Assembly (NCBI RefSeq): GCF_964246085.1 | Contig: NZ_CAXTPD010000043.1 | Reading direction: 5' to 3' (one strand) | Length of the DNA: 24,096 bases | Source of the DNA: Brotaphodocola sp003480315 | GTDB taxonomy: Bacteria; Bacillota; Clostridia; Lachnospirales; Lachnospiraceae | Shown: piece by piece, positions 1 to 6,383 of the stretch | Layout of the letters: every line of letters begins with the position of its first letter | Numbering within the stretch: the first letter of the stretch is position 1 | Program-made: the position numbers and the translations under genes | The notes under the pieces: model-generated | Seen by the model: only the letters and a program-made list of their open reading frames with translations | Told to the model about the DNA's origin: nothing | The model's database searches: none

Positions 1-1
1 T

Positions 2-75
2 GGCGGAATAGCTCAGTTGGCTAGAGCACACGGTTCATACCCGTGGTGTCGAGAGTTCAAATCTCCCTTCCGCTA
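2..75 (+). tRNA. tRNA-Met (anticodon CAT)
   Basis: A complete cloverleaf can be folded. The acceptor stem pairs 2-8 with 68-74 (one G-U at the end), the D stem is GCTC/GAGC, the anticodon stem is CACGG/CCGTG around a loop with CAT at 36-38, and the T loop is TTCAAAT. The T stem has one A-C mismatch. CCA is not encoded. The first pair is G-U rather than the unpaired C-A of initiators, and the anticodon stem lacks three G-C pairs next to the loop, so elongator Met is favoured over fMet. A CAT tRNA modified to read Ile AUA cannot be fully excluded from sequence alone. Confidence 0.93.
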
Positions 76-82
76 CTAAATC

Positions 83-120
83 AGGCAGTCTGTGTAAAAC
101 AGATTGCCTTTTTCTTTTTT
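83..120 (+). terminator. Rho-independent terminator after tRNA-Met
   Basis: A 10-bp stem (83-92 with 100-109, one G-T pair) closes a 7-nt loop and is followed by a T-rich run interrupted by a single C. It lies 8 bp after the tRNA and ends that transcript. Confidence 0.85.
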
Positions 121-178
121 AATCGCATGCTGAAGCAAAAACAGGCAAAAGCAGCCACTTATATGACTGCCCCATCTT

Positions 179-424
179 TCACTCCAGCACAAACTCTACA
201 ATCCGCTCTCTTGCATCGTTTCCATCAAACAGCTCCCGGCAGTCAATTTCATCCGCAAACACCAGCTCGTCCACGGTCATCAGATACGCCAGATATTCAT
301 CCGATGGATAATAGAAAAACAGCCGGATTTCCCGGGGTACTTCGTACCAGGAATCCAGAATCCGCCGGATCACTTTCTGTAATAGTTCCACCGAAAACGG
401 ATTGAAAAAATATGCCCGGTTCAC
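179..424 (-). CDS. C-terminal fragment of a SAM-dependent methyltransferase-like protein
   Basis: The 81-residue product starting at GTG (424) begins NRAYFFNPFS and continues with FFYYPSDEY and an EIDCRELF segment. I recognise this as the last third of a clostridial class I SAM-dependent methyltransferase; FFNPF would be the motif IV (NPPF-like) strand. The cofactor-binding N-terminal half is missing. The open frame extends up to a TTG at 502, but those residues overlap the 3' end of the ArsC-like gene in another frame and look unrelated. A GGAAGAG sequence 5 nt before the GTG could serve as ribosome binding site. It is the last gene of the small minus-strand operon. It is most likely a decayed remnant without enzyme activity, although a short functional protein cannot be excluded. 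Confidence 0.5.
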   Translation of the reverse strand: MNRAYFFNPFSVELLQKVIRRILDSWYEVPREIRLFFYYPSDEYLAYLMTVDELVFADEIDCRELFDGNDARERIVEFVLE

Positions 425-464
425 TGTTTCTCTTCCTGTTCCATGTTTCTTCCGCGCATGATAT

Positions 465-806
465 TTAAGACCAGCCCTTCCACACTTCCGGCTGATAACC
501 AAGCGTTGACTGCTTTCCGTTTCGTACTACCGGAGTTTTGATTACCTGGGGATTTCCCAGAATTTTCTCCAGTTTATCCTCCGGCGCCAGATAGCGGATC
601 AGAGCCAGAGTATCCTGATCTTTCGCGTCCGGATTCAGCATAGCCTCCACACCGCCGTTTACCTGTGCTACGGAATTGAATTCCCCCTTGCTCATTCCCT
701 TTTCCTTCATATCAATAAACTGGTATTTAATACCGCGCTCCTTGAAAAAACGCTCCGCCTTGCGGGTGTCACTGCACTTTTTTGTGCCAAAAATCTGTAT
801 GTTCAT
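465..806 (-). CDS. ArsC/Spx-family thioredoxin-fold protein
   Basis: The 113-residue protein starts MNIQIFGTKKC and has the family layout: a beta strand, a single N-terminal Cys (C11) followed by a helix with SDTRKAERFF, and a C-terminal KTPVV strand with a GYQPEVWKG tail. This is the ArsC/Spx/YffB family. The CxxC of Spx is absent (C-S-D-T). No arsR or arsB is nearby, so arsenate reduction is not supported and a redox or glutaredoxin-like role is more likely. The start at 806 is chosen over an upstream ATG because GGAGAGG lies 8 nt before it and because homology begins there. It overlaps the end of the upstream 81-aa gene by 38 nt, suggesting translational coupling. Confidence 0.85.
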   Translation of the reverse strand: MNIQIFGTKKCSDTRKAERFFKERGIKYQFIDMKEKGMSKGEFNSVAQVNGGVEAMLNPDAKDQDTLALIRYLAPEDKLEKILGNPQVIKTPVVRNGKQSTLGYQPEVWKGWS

Positions 807-1011
807 TCGTATATCCTCTCCGTTTCTCCAGTTCACATGGCCAGTAATCGCCCACATCCAGGCCCTGTTCCGTCAGCCACGCATCTTCCGCCGAAACATA
901 ACGCTCATTTCCTTTTTCGTCCGTCAGGGTAACAGAAACTTTCGGCAGCTGTCCTGGCAGCCTTCCCTCACAGCCATAGTCTCCATCAAAAATATGCCTG
1001 ATTTTCCACAT
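769..1011 (-). CDS. Small hypothetical protein, first gene of the ArsC-like operon
   Basis: This is an 80-residue, acidic, Trp-containing protein beginning MWKIRHIFDGDYGCEGR and including a KVSVTLTDEKGNE strand pair. I do not recognise a named family. It has no signal peptide or membrane segment, so it is probably cytoplasmic. The ATG at 1011 is preceded by AGAGGT about 11 nt upstream; a GTG at 1044 would add 11 residues. A good promoter lies just upstream (1058-1086). The 3' end overlaps the ArsC-like gene by 38 nt in a different frame, which supports real co-translation of the pair. Its two Cys/Trp-rich patches give no function. Confidence 0.7.
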   Translation of the reverse strand: MWKIRHIFDGDYGCEGRLPGQLPKVSVTLTDEKGNERYVSAEDAWLTEQGLDVGDYWPCELEKRRGYTNEHTDFWHKKVQ

Positions 1012-1057
1012 GATATCACTTGTACCTCTTTTCCTTCCAATCACTTCACTCTTTCAC

Positions 1058-1086
1058 AGTATAGCGAATTATCTGTCTCCTATCAA
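1058..1086 (-). promoter_or_regulatory. Sigma-A promoter for the small ArsC-like operon
   Basis: On the minus strand TTGATA (1081-1086) is followed after 17 bp by TATACT (1058-1063). Each box differs from consensus at one base. It is divergent from, and only 12 bp away from, the plus-strand promoter for the exonuclease gene. Confidence 0.8.
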
Positions 1087-1098
1087 GAATATTTCAAT

Positions 1099-1127
1099 TT
1101 GACATCCCATCTTTCCACAGCTATAAT
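1099..1127 (+). promoter_or_regulatory. Consensus sigma-A promoter for the YprB-like gene
   Basis: TTGACA (1099-1104), a 17-bp spacer and TATAAT (1122-1127) match both boxes exactly. Predicted transcription starts near 1134, about 68 nt before the TTG start codon at 1202. Confidence 0.88.
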
Positions 1128-1201
1128 CGAGTTGCAGTTTCCGCTTCAGAAACACAGAATGCGGCTCCTGCCAATACTTCCAGAGATAAGGAGTTCCCAC
1201 A

Positions 1202-2305
1202 TTGATCACGATAGAAAAAAAGCTCCAGCTTCCCGATACCTACCCATTAGAGCGGATCGGGGAACTGGATGAGCTTCTCTTTTTTGATATTGAAACCACC
1301 GGTTTTTCCGGTGACCGGTGCCAGCTGTATCTGATTGGCTGCACCTATTATAAGGATAATACCTGGAATCTGATCCAGTGGTTTGCTGATACCAAGGCGG
1401 CTGAAAAAGATCTGCTGGATCACTTTTTTGATTTTCTGAAGCAGTATAAAACCGTAGTCCACTTTAATGGCGACGGCTTTGATATCCCGTTTTTACAGAA
1501 ACGCTGCAAACATTTTAACCTGCCCTACAGCTTTTCCGATGTTGCCAGCTTCGACATCTATAAAAAAGTAAAGCCATACCGGAACCTGCTTGGGCTGGAC
1601 AGCTTAAAGCAGAAATCCATTGAACAGTTTCTTGGTATCGCCCGGACAGACAAATATAACGGCGGACAGCTCATAGAGGTTTACAAGGATTATCTGATGA
1701 CCCACGAGCAGAACTTATATGATCTTCTCATTCTGCACAACGAAGATGATTTAAAAGGCATGCCTTCCATTCTTCCCATTCTGAATTATCCGGATTTTCT
1801 GGAGCATCCCTTCACGCTGTCCGACCAGGAAATTGTGGATGAACCAGACGCAAACGGACACTGCCGTCATCTTTTGAAGCTGACCTGCAAAAGCTTTTGT
1901 TCCATTCCGGTTCCGGTAAAAGCGTCCATGGCTCCGGCACGCTGCACGATGGAAAAGGATCAGATCACCTTCTTCGTAGAACTGACAGAAGGAACCTTAA
2001 AGCATTTCTATCCCGACTATAAAGACTACTACTACCTACCGTTTGAAGACCGGGCCGTTCACAAAAGCATCGGTTCCTGCGTGGATAAGGATGCCCGGGT
2101 AAAGGCCACTGCAGCCAGTTGCTATACCAAGACCACCGGTTTTTTCCTGCCCCAGTTTGAGGACATCTGGGAGCCGGTCATGAAGCAGGAGTACAAAGAC
2201 AAAATGCGCTACGCGGCGCTGGGCGATGTATATCTGGCCGATCAGGCTGCCCTGCAAAAATACACAAACGCCATTCTGGCGTATCTAAAATATAATATTC
2301 ACTGA
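1202..2305 (+). CDS. YprB-type ribonuclease H-like (DEDD) exonuclease domain protein
   Basis: The 367-residue protein contains a DnaQ-like 3'-5' exonuclease fold. Exo I is FFDIETTG (D29, E31), Exo II is HFNGDGFDIPFL (around N89-D94), and Exo III is LHNEDDLKG with H179 and D183. This matches the YprB N-terminal domain of Firmicutes, a DEDDh/DEDDy-like nuclease of unsettled substrate. The C-terminal 170 residues (from about 195) are not assigned to a domain. The start codon is TTG, supported by AAGGAG 8 nt upstream. Its 3' end overlaps the end of the convergent cyclic-di-GMP gene by 7 bp, so the two transcripts are complementary at their tails. No terminator is visible between them. Confidence 0.88.
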   Translation: MITIEKKLQLPDTYPLERIGELDELLFFDIETTGFSGDRCQLYLIGCTYYKDNTWNLIQWFADTKAAEKDLLDHFFDFLKQYKTVVHFNGDGFDIPFLQKRCKHFNLPYSFSDVASFDIYKKVKPYRNLLGLDSLKQKSIEQFLGIARTDKYNGGQLIEVYKDYLMTHEQNLYDLLILHNEDDLKGMPSILPILNYPDFLEHPFTLSDQEIVDEPDANGHCRHLLKLTCKSFCSIPVPVKASMAPARCTMEKDQITFFVELTEGTLKHFYPDYKDYYYLPFEDRAVHKSIGSCVDKDARVKATAASCYTKTTGFFLPQFEDIWEPVMKQEYKDKMRYAALGDVYLADQAALQKYTNAILAYLKYNIH

Positions 2306-4233
2306 ATCTCCAGCATTTTCTGTTTGATCTTCGGCTCTATCTCCATAAAGCAGTCGATGAGGATCGGGTTAAAGATTCCGCATTCACCGCCGAGGATCAT
2401 CTCAATGGCACGCTCATGGGTGAAGCCCTTCTTATAGGCTCGCTCACTGATGAGAGCATCATAAACATCGGCAAGGGATACGATCTGGGCGGAAATCGGG
2501 ATCTCATCTCCCACCAGTCCGTCCGGGTACCCTCTGCCATCGTACCGCTCATGATGCCAGCGGCAGATCTGATAGGCAATATCGATCAGCGGTTCCTCTT
2601 TATATCGCTCCATCTTGCTCAGCATGGAGGCACCGATCAGCGTATGTTTTTTCATCTCATTAAACTCTTCTACGGTCAGTCTTCCCGGCTTGTTCAGGAT
2701 TTTTTCGTTAATCCCAATCTTTCCGATATCATGAAACGCTGATGCAATGGAGATTCTCTGACACAGCTCCGGCGTCAGGCGGTACCTGTCCGTCTTTTTC
2801 AGGATTTCCTCCAGAAGCATCTCCGTCAGCACTTTGATATGAAGCACATGCAGACCGCTCTCACCGTTTCTGAATTCCACAATCTGGCTTAAGACTTCTA
2901 CCATCATCTGGTTATTCTTTTCCTTCTCATGGATCTGGTCAGACACCAGTGCAGTCAGACGGCGCTGCTTTGCGTACAGCTTTATGGTGTTAAATACCCG
3001 CTGGCGGACCACGTGATTGTCAAATGGTCTGCTGATATAGTCCGCTACTCCAAGCCGGAATGCCCGGCGGATACAGGCGTCAGACTCCTCACTGGAAATC
3101 ATGATAACCGGAATGTCTTCAATCCACCGCTTCCGGTTCATGTACGTCAGTACCTCAAAGCCATCCATGACCGGCATGACAATATCAAGAAGAACCGCTG
3201 AAATTGCCTTTCCGTACTGCATTAAAAGCTCCAGACACACCCTTCCGTTCTCAGCTACAATGATGTCAAAATCATCCTCCAGCATGGTGATCAGGATTTC
3301 CCGATTCATCTCAGAATCATCTACTACCAGAATTTTCTGTTTATGGACATCTCCGCTGTTCTGATTCATCCCGTTCTCTCTCTGTCCCACCACAACCATA
3401 TTCTTGTTGTTCTTTGCCTGATACATGAAATGATCCGCTCTGGCAACTGCGGCTTCAATTTTCTCATTCTGGCAAATGGTACCGCCTATGCTGATGGAAA
3501 TCTGCAGCTTTGTATATCCTGGGATATTGGCCTCATGTACCCGCCGCTTAATCGTCTGAAGCTTTTTATAAAAAACTTCCTCTGTGACATCCGGCATCAC
3601 GAGCAGAAATTCATCACCGCCAAACCGGACCAGGCAGTCTGATCTGCGTGTATTCTTCCGAATCACATCTGCAACCGTATGCAGAGCCATATCGCCTGCG
3701 TTATGCCCGCATGTATCATTATAGAGCTTAAAGTCGTCCAGATCGATCAGGGCAATTCCGGCAGTCCACTCAAGCACTTTCATCTCATCCTCATAATAGC
3801 GGCGGTTATAGGCGTCCGTAATAACATCCTTATAAAGTTTATCATCATAATGAACAAACAGATCCACAAGCTTTTCATGGTTCATCTGACCAAACGACCA
3901 TTCATGGTCCAGACGGCGGATAAGCTCCATCACATATTCTTTTCCGCCAATCTTAACATAACGGGCAATCAGCTGGTAAAGGCTGCTGTCAAAGACCTCC
4001 AGTTTTCCGCGTTCCGTTCTGCTGATGGCTGCATTTGCAACTACGCAGTTCTGACACTGCTGTTCCATCTCCGGGAAATTACAGCCCCCGCATGTATCCG
4101 GATATTCTCTGCAGGACTCCCGGATATGGTCTGAATCTTCAATCGGGAACAACCGTACTGCCTGAAATACCTTTTTGAAATTTTCTATTTCTTTTTCGGC
4201 CTGTCTGACCGTCATCTTTTCGTCTGCTGCCAT
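2299..4233 (-). CDS. GGDEF-REC-HD-GYP cyclic-di-GMP turnover protein with Cys-rich N-terminus
   Basis: The 644-residue protein has no membrane segment. Domains in order: a head (1-130) with a Cys cluster at C41, C48, C51, C60 and C63; a GGDEF diguanylate cyclase (about 135-285) with GGDEF at 205-209 and a product-inhibition RxxD at 196-199, five residues before it; a receiver domain (about 298-420) with phospho-acceptor D350 in LLDIVMPVMDG; and an HD-GYP phosphodiesterase (about 440-640) with HD at 501-502, HH at 560-561 and GYP at 568-570. All key cyclase and phosphodiesterase motifs are intact. It could therefore make and break c-di-GMP, with phosphorylation choosing between them. The receiver has Arg where the conserved Lys before Pro normally sits (SRPF). 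No partner kinase is adjacent. The start has AGGAAAG about 10 nt upstream. Confidence 0.93.
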   Translation of the reverse strand: MAADEKMTVRQAEKEIENFKKVFQAVRLFPIEDSDHIRESCREYPDTCGGCNFPEMEQQCQNCVVANAAISRTERGKLEVFDSSLYQLIARYVKIGGKEYVMELIRRLDHEWSFGQMNHEKLVDLFVHYDDKLYKDVITDAYNRRYYEDEMKVLEWTAGIALIDLDDFKLYNDTCGHNAGDMALHTVADVIRKNTRRSDCLVRFGGDEFLLVMPDVTEEVFYKKLQTIKRRVHEANIPGYTKLQISISIGGTICQNEKIEAAVARADHFMYQAKNNKNMVVVGQRENGMNQNSGDVHKQKILVVDDSEMNREILITMLEDDFDIIVAENGRVCLELLMQYGKAISAVLLDIVMPVMDGFEVLTYMNRKRWIEDIPVIMISSEESDACIRRAFRLGVADYISRPFDNHVVRQRVFNTIKLYAKQRRLTALVSDQIHEKEKNNQMMVEVLSQIVEFRNGESGLHVLHIKVLTEMLLEEILKKTDRYRLTPELCQRISIASAFHDIGKIGINEKILNKPGRLTVEEFNEMKKHTLIGASMLSKMERYKEEPLIDIAYQICRWHHERYDGRGYPDGLVGDEIPISAQIVSLADVYDALISERAYKKGFTHERAIEMILGGECGIFNPILIDCFMEIEPKIKQKMLEIQ

Positions 4234-4303
4234 ATATGCTTCGCTTTCCTATTCGCCGGATCTGTTTCCGTTATTTTCCTAATCTGCGTTTCATAATATA
4301 TCT

Positions 4304-4332
4304 ATGATATCATTTTGTATGGAAAATAACAA
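4304..4332 (-). promoter_or_regulatory. Promoter for the cyclic-di-GMP gene
   Basis: On the minus strand TTGTTA (4327-4332) is followed after 17 bp by TATCAT (4304-4309). It lies about 70 bp upstream of the start codon at 4233 and just beyond the broken end of the trpA fragment. Confidence 0.6.
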
Positions 4333-4384
4333 CTCGATAATCCATCATGTCTGACACAATCTGACAAATTGTATTGCCGCTCAC

Positions 4385-4690
4385 ACATTGCACAAAACGC
4401 TCCGTTCCATAGGAGTAAACTACATTTGCGTAAGTCATGAACACCATCGGAATCTGTGTATTTTTCCGGATTTTCACAACCATATCAAATATTTTATCGG
4501 TGGTGACACCGCCGGATAATGCACGGATGTTTGCCTCCTGGATCACCGGTCCTTCCGCAGTCGGATCAGAAAACGGAATGCCAAGCTCAATTAAGTCTGC
4601 ACCAGCCTCTTCCATGGCATATACAATCTTTTCCGTTACCTCTAAGGACGGATCTCCGCAGGTGATGAACGGGATAAACGCTTTTCCTTT
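4385..4690 (-). pseudogene. trpA: trpA fragment (tryptophan synthase alpha chain), truncated at both ends
   Basis: Reading from 4690, the frame encodes GKAFIPFITCGDPSLEV, then LIELGIPFSDPTAEGPVIQ with the catalytic Glu of ELGIPFSDP, then PMVFMTYANVV and SYGTERF. This is residues of about 10 to 110 of a TrpA of about 255 residues. After position 4385 the homology stops and unrelated codons follow to 4310. Upstream, the reading frame runs straight into the right end of the IS605-type element, and neither the TrpA start nor trpB is found beyond the element. No other trp gene is in the window, so this is a relic. The element inserted in, or was retained next to, a trp locus that was then mostly deleted. 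Confidence 0.85.
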
Positions 4691-4698
4691 GTGAACTA

Positions 4699-4720
4699 CC
4701 CATTGTCTAAAGCCAATGGG
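4699..4720 (-). repeat. Right-end subterminal hairpin of the IS605-type element
   Basis: CCCATTG (4699-4705) pairs with CAATGGG (4714-4720) around an 8-nt loop. Such hairpins are recognised by TnpA and also form the 3' end of the TnpB guide (omega) RNA in this family. If an omega RNA is made here on the minus strand, its guide would begin at about 4690 in the trpA fragment. The RNA itself is inferred, not seen. Confidence 0.6.
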
Positions 4721-4795
4721 CTTCCTGCTTCATCGACCTCGTAACCTACTATCTCCACAGGCGTTAATTCGGACAGTCCCTGCCCTATTTATTTT

Positions 4796-5908
4796 TTATG
4801 CTATTTGTCTTATTCCTTCTGCCAGTATATTTTTTGCAGCATTTATATCCCTGTCATGTTCCGCTCCACATTTCGGACATATCCATGTTCTCACTGACAA
4901 ATCTTTTATGTCCGAATTCTGATACCCACAAAGAGAACATATTTGACTGCTGGCATAAAATGTATCTATTTTGATGTATTTCCTACCATTCCATTTTGCC
5001 TTATACTCTAACTGTCTTGTCAGCTCATACCATGATACATCACTTATGGCTTTTGCCAGATGATAATTTTTTATCATGTTTTTTATCTGCAGGTTTTCTG
5101 AAACTATCACTTGGTTTTCGCTGATAATCTCATGTGAAACTTTATGCAGATAATCTTTTCTGGTATTCCGTATTTTCTCATGACATGATGCTATCTTTTT
5201 CTTTGCTTTATAGTAGTTTTTACTTCTTTTCTCTTTATGCGCTAACTGGCGCTGCAGTTTTTTTAACTTTCTTTCCTGTTTTGTCAGTGTTTTTTGATTG
5301 TCGTATTTCTTTCCAGCTGACGTAATGCATAAATTCTTAATACCCAAATCTAATCCTATACAGCCTTCTTTTTCAGGTAATGAAATGTGCTCAGTTTCTA
5401 CAAGGATTGACACATAATACTTTCCGCTTGGAACTTGGGAAATTGTGGCCGATTTTATTTTTCCAAGGAATTTTCGATGCAGTTTTCCCTTTACGTTTCT
5501 CAGTTTTGGCAGCTTTATCGTACCTGTCTCAAAATCTACTGCAATATTTCCATTTGTAAAATTGGTTGTATAGGTTTTATGATTGTCGTGTTTGCTTTTG
5601 AATTTCGGATATCCTGCATGTTCCCTGAAAAACTTCCGATATGCTGCATCCATGTTATATATGGCATTTGTCAAAGCAAATTTATCTACTTCTTTCAGCC
5701 ATTCGTATTTTTTCTTTAATTCTTGGTTACAATAATTATTACAGGCAATTTTTCCAGCTGTTTTCTTTTCTTTCTCGTACAATTCTTTTCTGTATGCCAG
5801 CGTCTGGTTATAAACAAAACGGCAACAGCCAAATGTTTTTGCAATCTGTGTTTTTTGCTCCGTACTTGGATATATTCTAAACTTGTATGCTTTTAACACG
5901 ACTGTCAC
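4796..5908 (-). CDS. tnpB: TnpB, RNA-guided endonuclease of IS200/IS605 (OrfB) family
   Basis: The 370-residue protein has the family's N-terminal LKAYKFRIYP block, a RuvC-like nuclease split over three motifs (D187 in GLDLG, E271 in VSENL, D354 in HDRDINAAKN), and a four-Cys zinc finger between motifs II and III (C324/C327 and C344/C347). The length and all catalytic residues are normal, so it should be active. TnpB proteins of this family cut DNA next to a short adjacent motif, guided by an RNA from the right end of the element. The reading frame opens at GTG 5908; a second GTG at 5899 fits equally well with the AAGGCGG sequence upstream. The partner transposase upstream is broken. Confidence 0.93.
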   Translation of the reverse strand: MTVVLKAYKFRIYPSTEQKTQIAKTFGCCRFVYNQTLAYRKELYEKEKKTAGKIACNNYCNQELKKKYEWLKEVDKFALTNAIYNMDAAYRKFFREHAGYPKFKSKHDNHKTYTTNFTNGNIAVDFETGTIKLPKLRNVKGKLHRKFLGKIKSATISQVPSGKYYVSILVETEHISLPEKEGCIGLDLGIKNLCITSAGKKYDNQKTLTKQERKLKKLQRQLAHKEKRSKNYYKAKKKIASCHEKIRNTRKDYLHKVSHEIISENQVIVSENLQIKNMIKNYHLAKAISDVSWYELTRQLEYKAKWNGRKYIKIDTFYASSQICSLCGYQNSDIKDLSVRTWICPKCGAEHDRDINAAKNILAEGIRQIA

Positions 5909-5914
5909 CGCCTT

Positions 5915-6139
5915 CTATCCCTGGTTTTCTATATATTCTCGCAACATTTTTTCTGAAACATTTCCCACACTGCAGACAAAATATCCATCTGTCCAAAACG
6001 TATGCTCTTTCCAAAAATGCTTCCGTAAATAATTTGGATATCGCTCCCATATATGATACGTTGTATAGCTCTTCATCAGATTTACAACTTTACTAATAGA
6101 TATCGTTGGTTCTGTTTCTATCATATAATGAATTTCCAT
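5915..6139 (-). pseudogene. tnpA: tnpA remnant, C-terminal part of the IS200/IS605 Y1 transposase
   Basis: The 74 residues correspond to the C-terminal half of TnpA: ISISKVVNLMKSY, the HFWKEHTFWTDGYF block, and the end REYIENQ with the likely catalytic Tyr. The N-terminal half is missing. At the break, the HUH metal-binding pair is half lost: the sequence reads EIHYMIE where relatives have HVHYMIE-like residues. A stop codon lies in frame four codons upstream of the ATG. A full TnpA has about 130-155 residues, so roughly half of the gene is deleted. The protein cannot bind the metal properly and should not transpose the element on its own. Confidence 0.82.
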
Positions 6140-6222
6140 GTTCCCATATCATAAGTATAACATGTAAACTCCGCTTTAGGCTACCTTAACCCACCGTCTA
6201 AAGCCAGTTGAAAATTTCAAAA

Positions 6223-6369
6223 GTAAATTCCACCTATCCAGAGGTCTCTTTTCCATGTCACAAACTCAGATATTTTATGAGAAGTTAGCTTAATTATACC
6301 AGTTATCTAAAGATTTTGCTCATTATAATTCAATAAAATCAAGGAATTTTAATGTCCGGTGGAATTTAC
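6223..6369. repeat. 12-bp inverted repeat bounding a gene-free segment
   Basis: GTAAATTCCACC at 6223-6234 is repeated exactly in inverted form at 6358-6369. Between them there is no gene, but an extended -10 box (TGGTATAAT, minus strand, core at 6293-6298) is present with only a weak -35. A 13-bp palindrome TTGAAAATTTCAA lies just outside the left arm (6208-6220). The segment may be a small non-autonomous element or the outer edge of the neighbouring insertion. Confidence 0.4.
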
Positions 6370-6383
6370 CACTGCACTGGAAT

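Larger units (their letters stand above)
4691..6210 (-). mobile_element. IS200/IS605-family element (tnpA remnant plus tnpB)
   Basis: The element carries a truncated tnpA and a full tnpB in the usual order, 6 bp apart. Its right end, in minus-strand sense, is a 7-bp hairpin (4699-4705 with 4714-4720) whose loop carries the GGCTTTAG block typical of this family, followed by GTTCAC (4691-4696), where I place the end. The same 11-bp string GTCTAAAGCCA occurs near both ends (4705-4715 and 6196-6206, plus-strand sense). At the left, GCTTTAG/CTAAAGC (6173-6179 and 6198-6204) can pair. No terminal inverted repeats or target duplication are seen, as expected for the family. A TATACT-like box (6154-6159, minus) could start tnpA transcription. 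The left boundary is uncertain by some tens of bases. Confidence 0.7.

Noticed and set aside
43..405. Plus-strand open frame over the tRNA, terminator and methyltransferase tail
   Set aside because: It overlaps the tRNA, has no ribosome binding site and has low-complexity composition; it is a chance frame.
465..806. Arsenate reductase as part of an arsenic resistance operon
   Set aside because: No arsR, arsB/acr3 or other arsenic gene is near, and the family includes many proteins with other redox roles.
4310..4384. Continuation of trpA to the open-frame stop
   Set aside because: The residues after FVQC do not match the expected TrpA sequence (the IGMDGLILPDLP region is absent), so this stretch is a chance extension.
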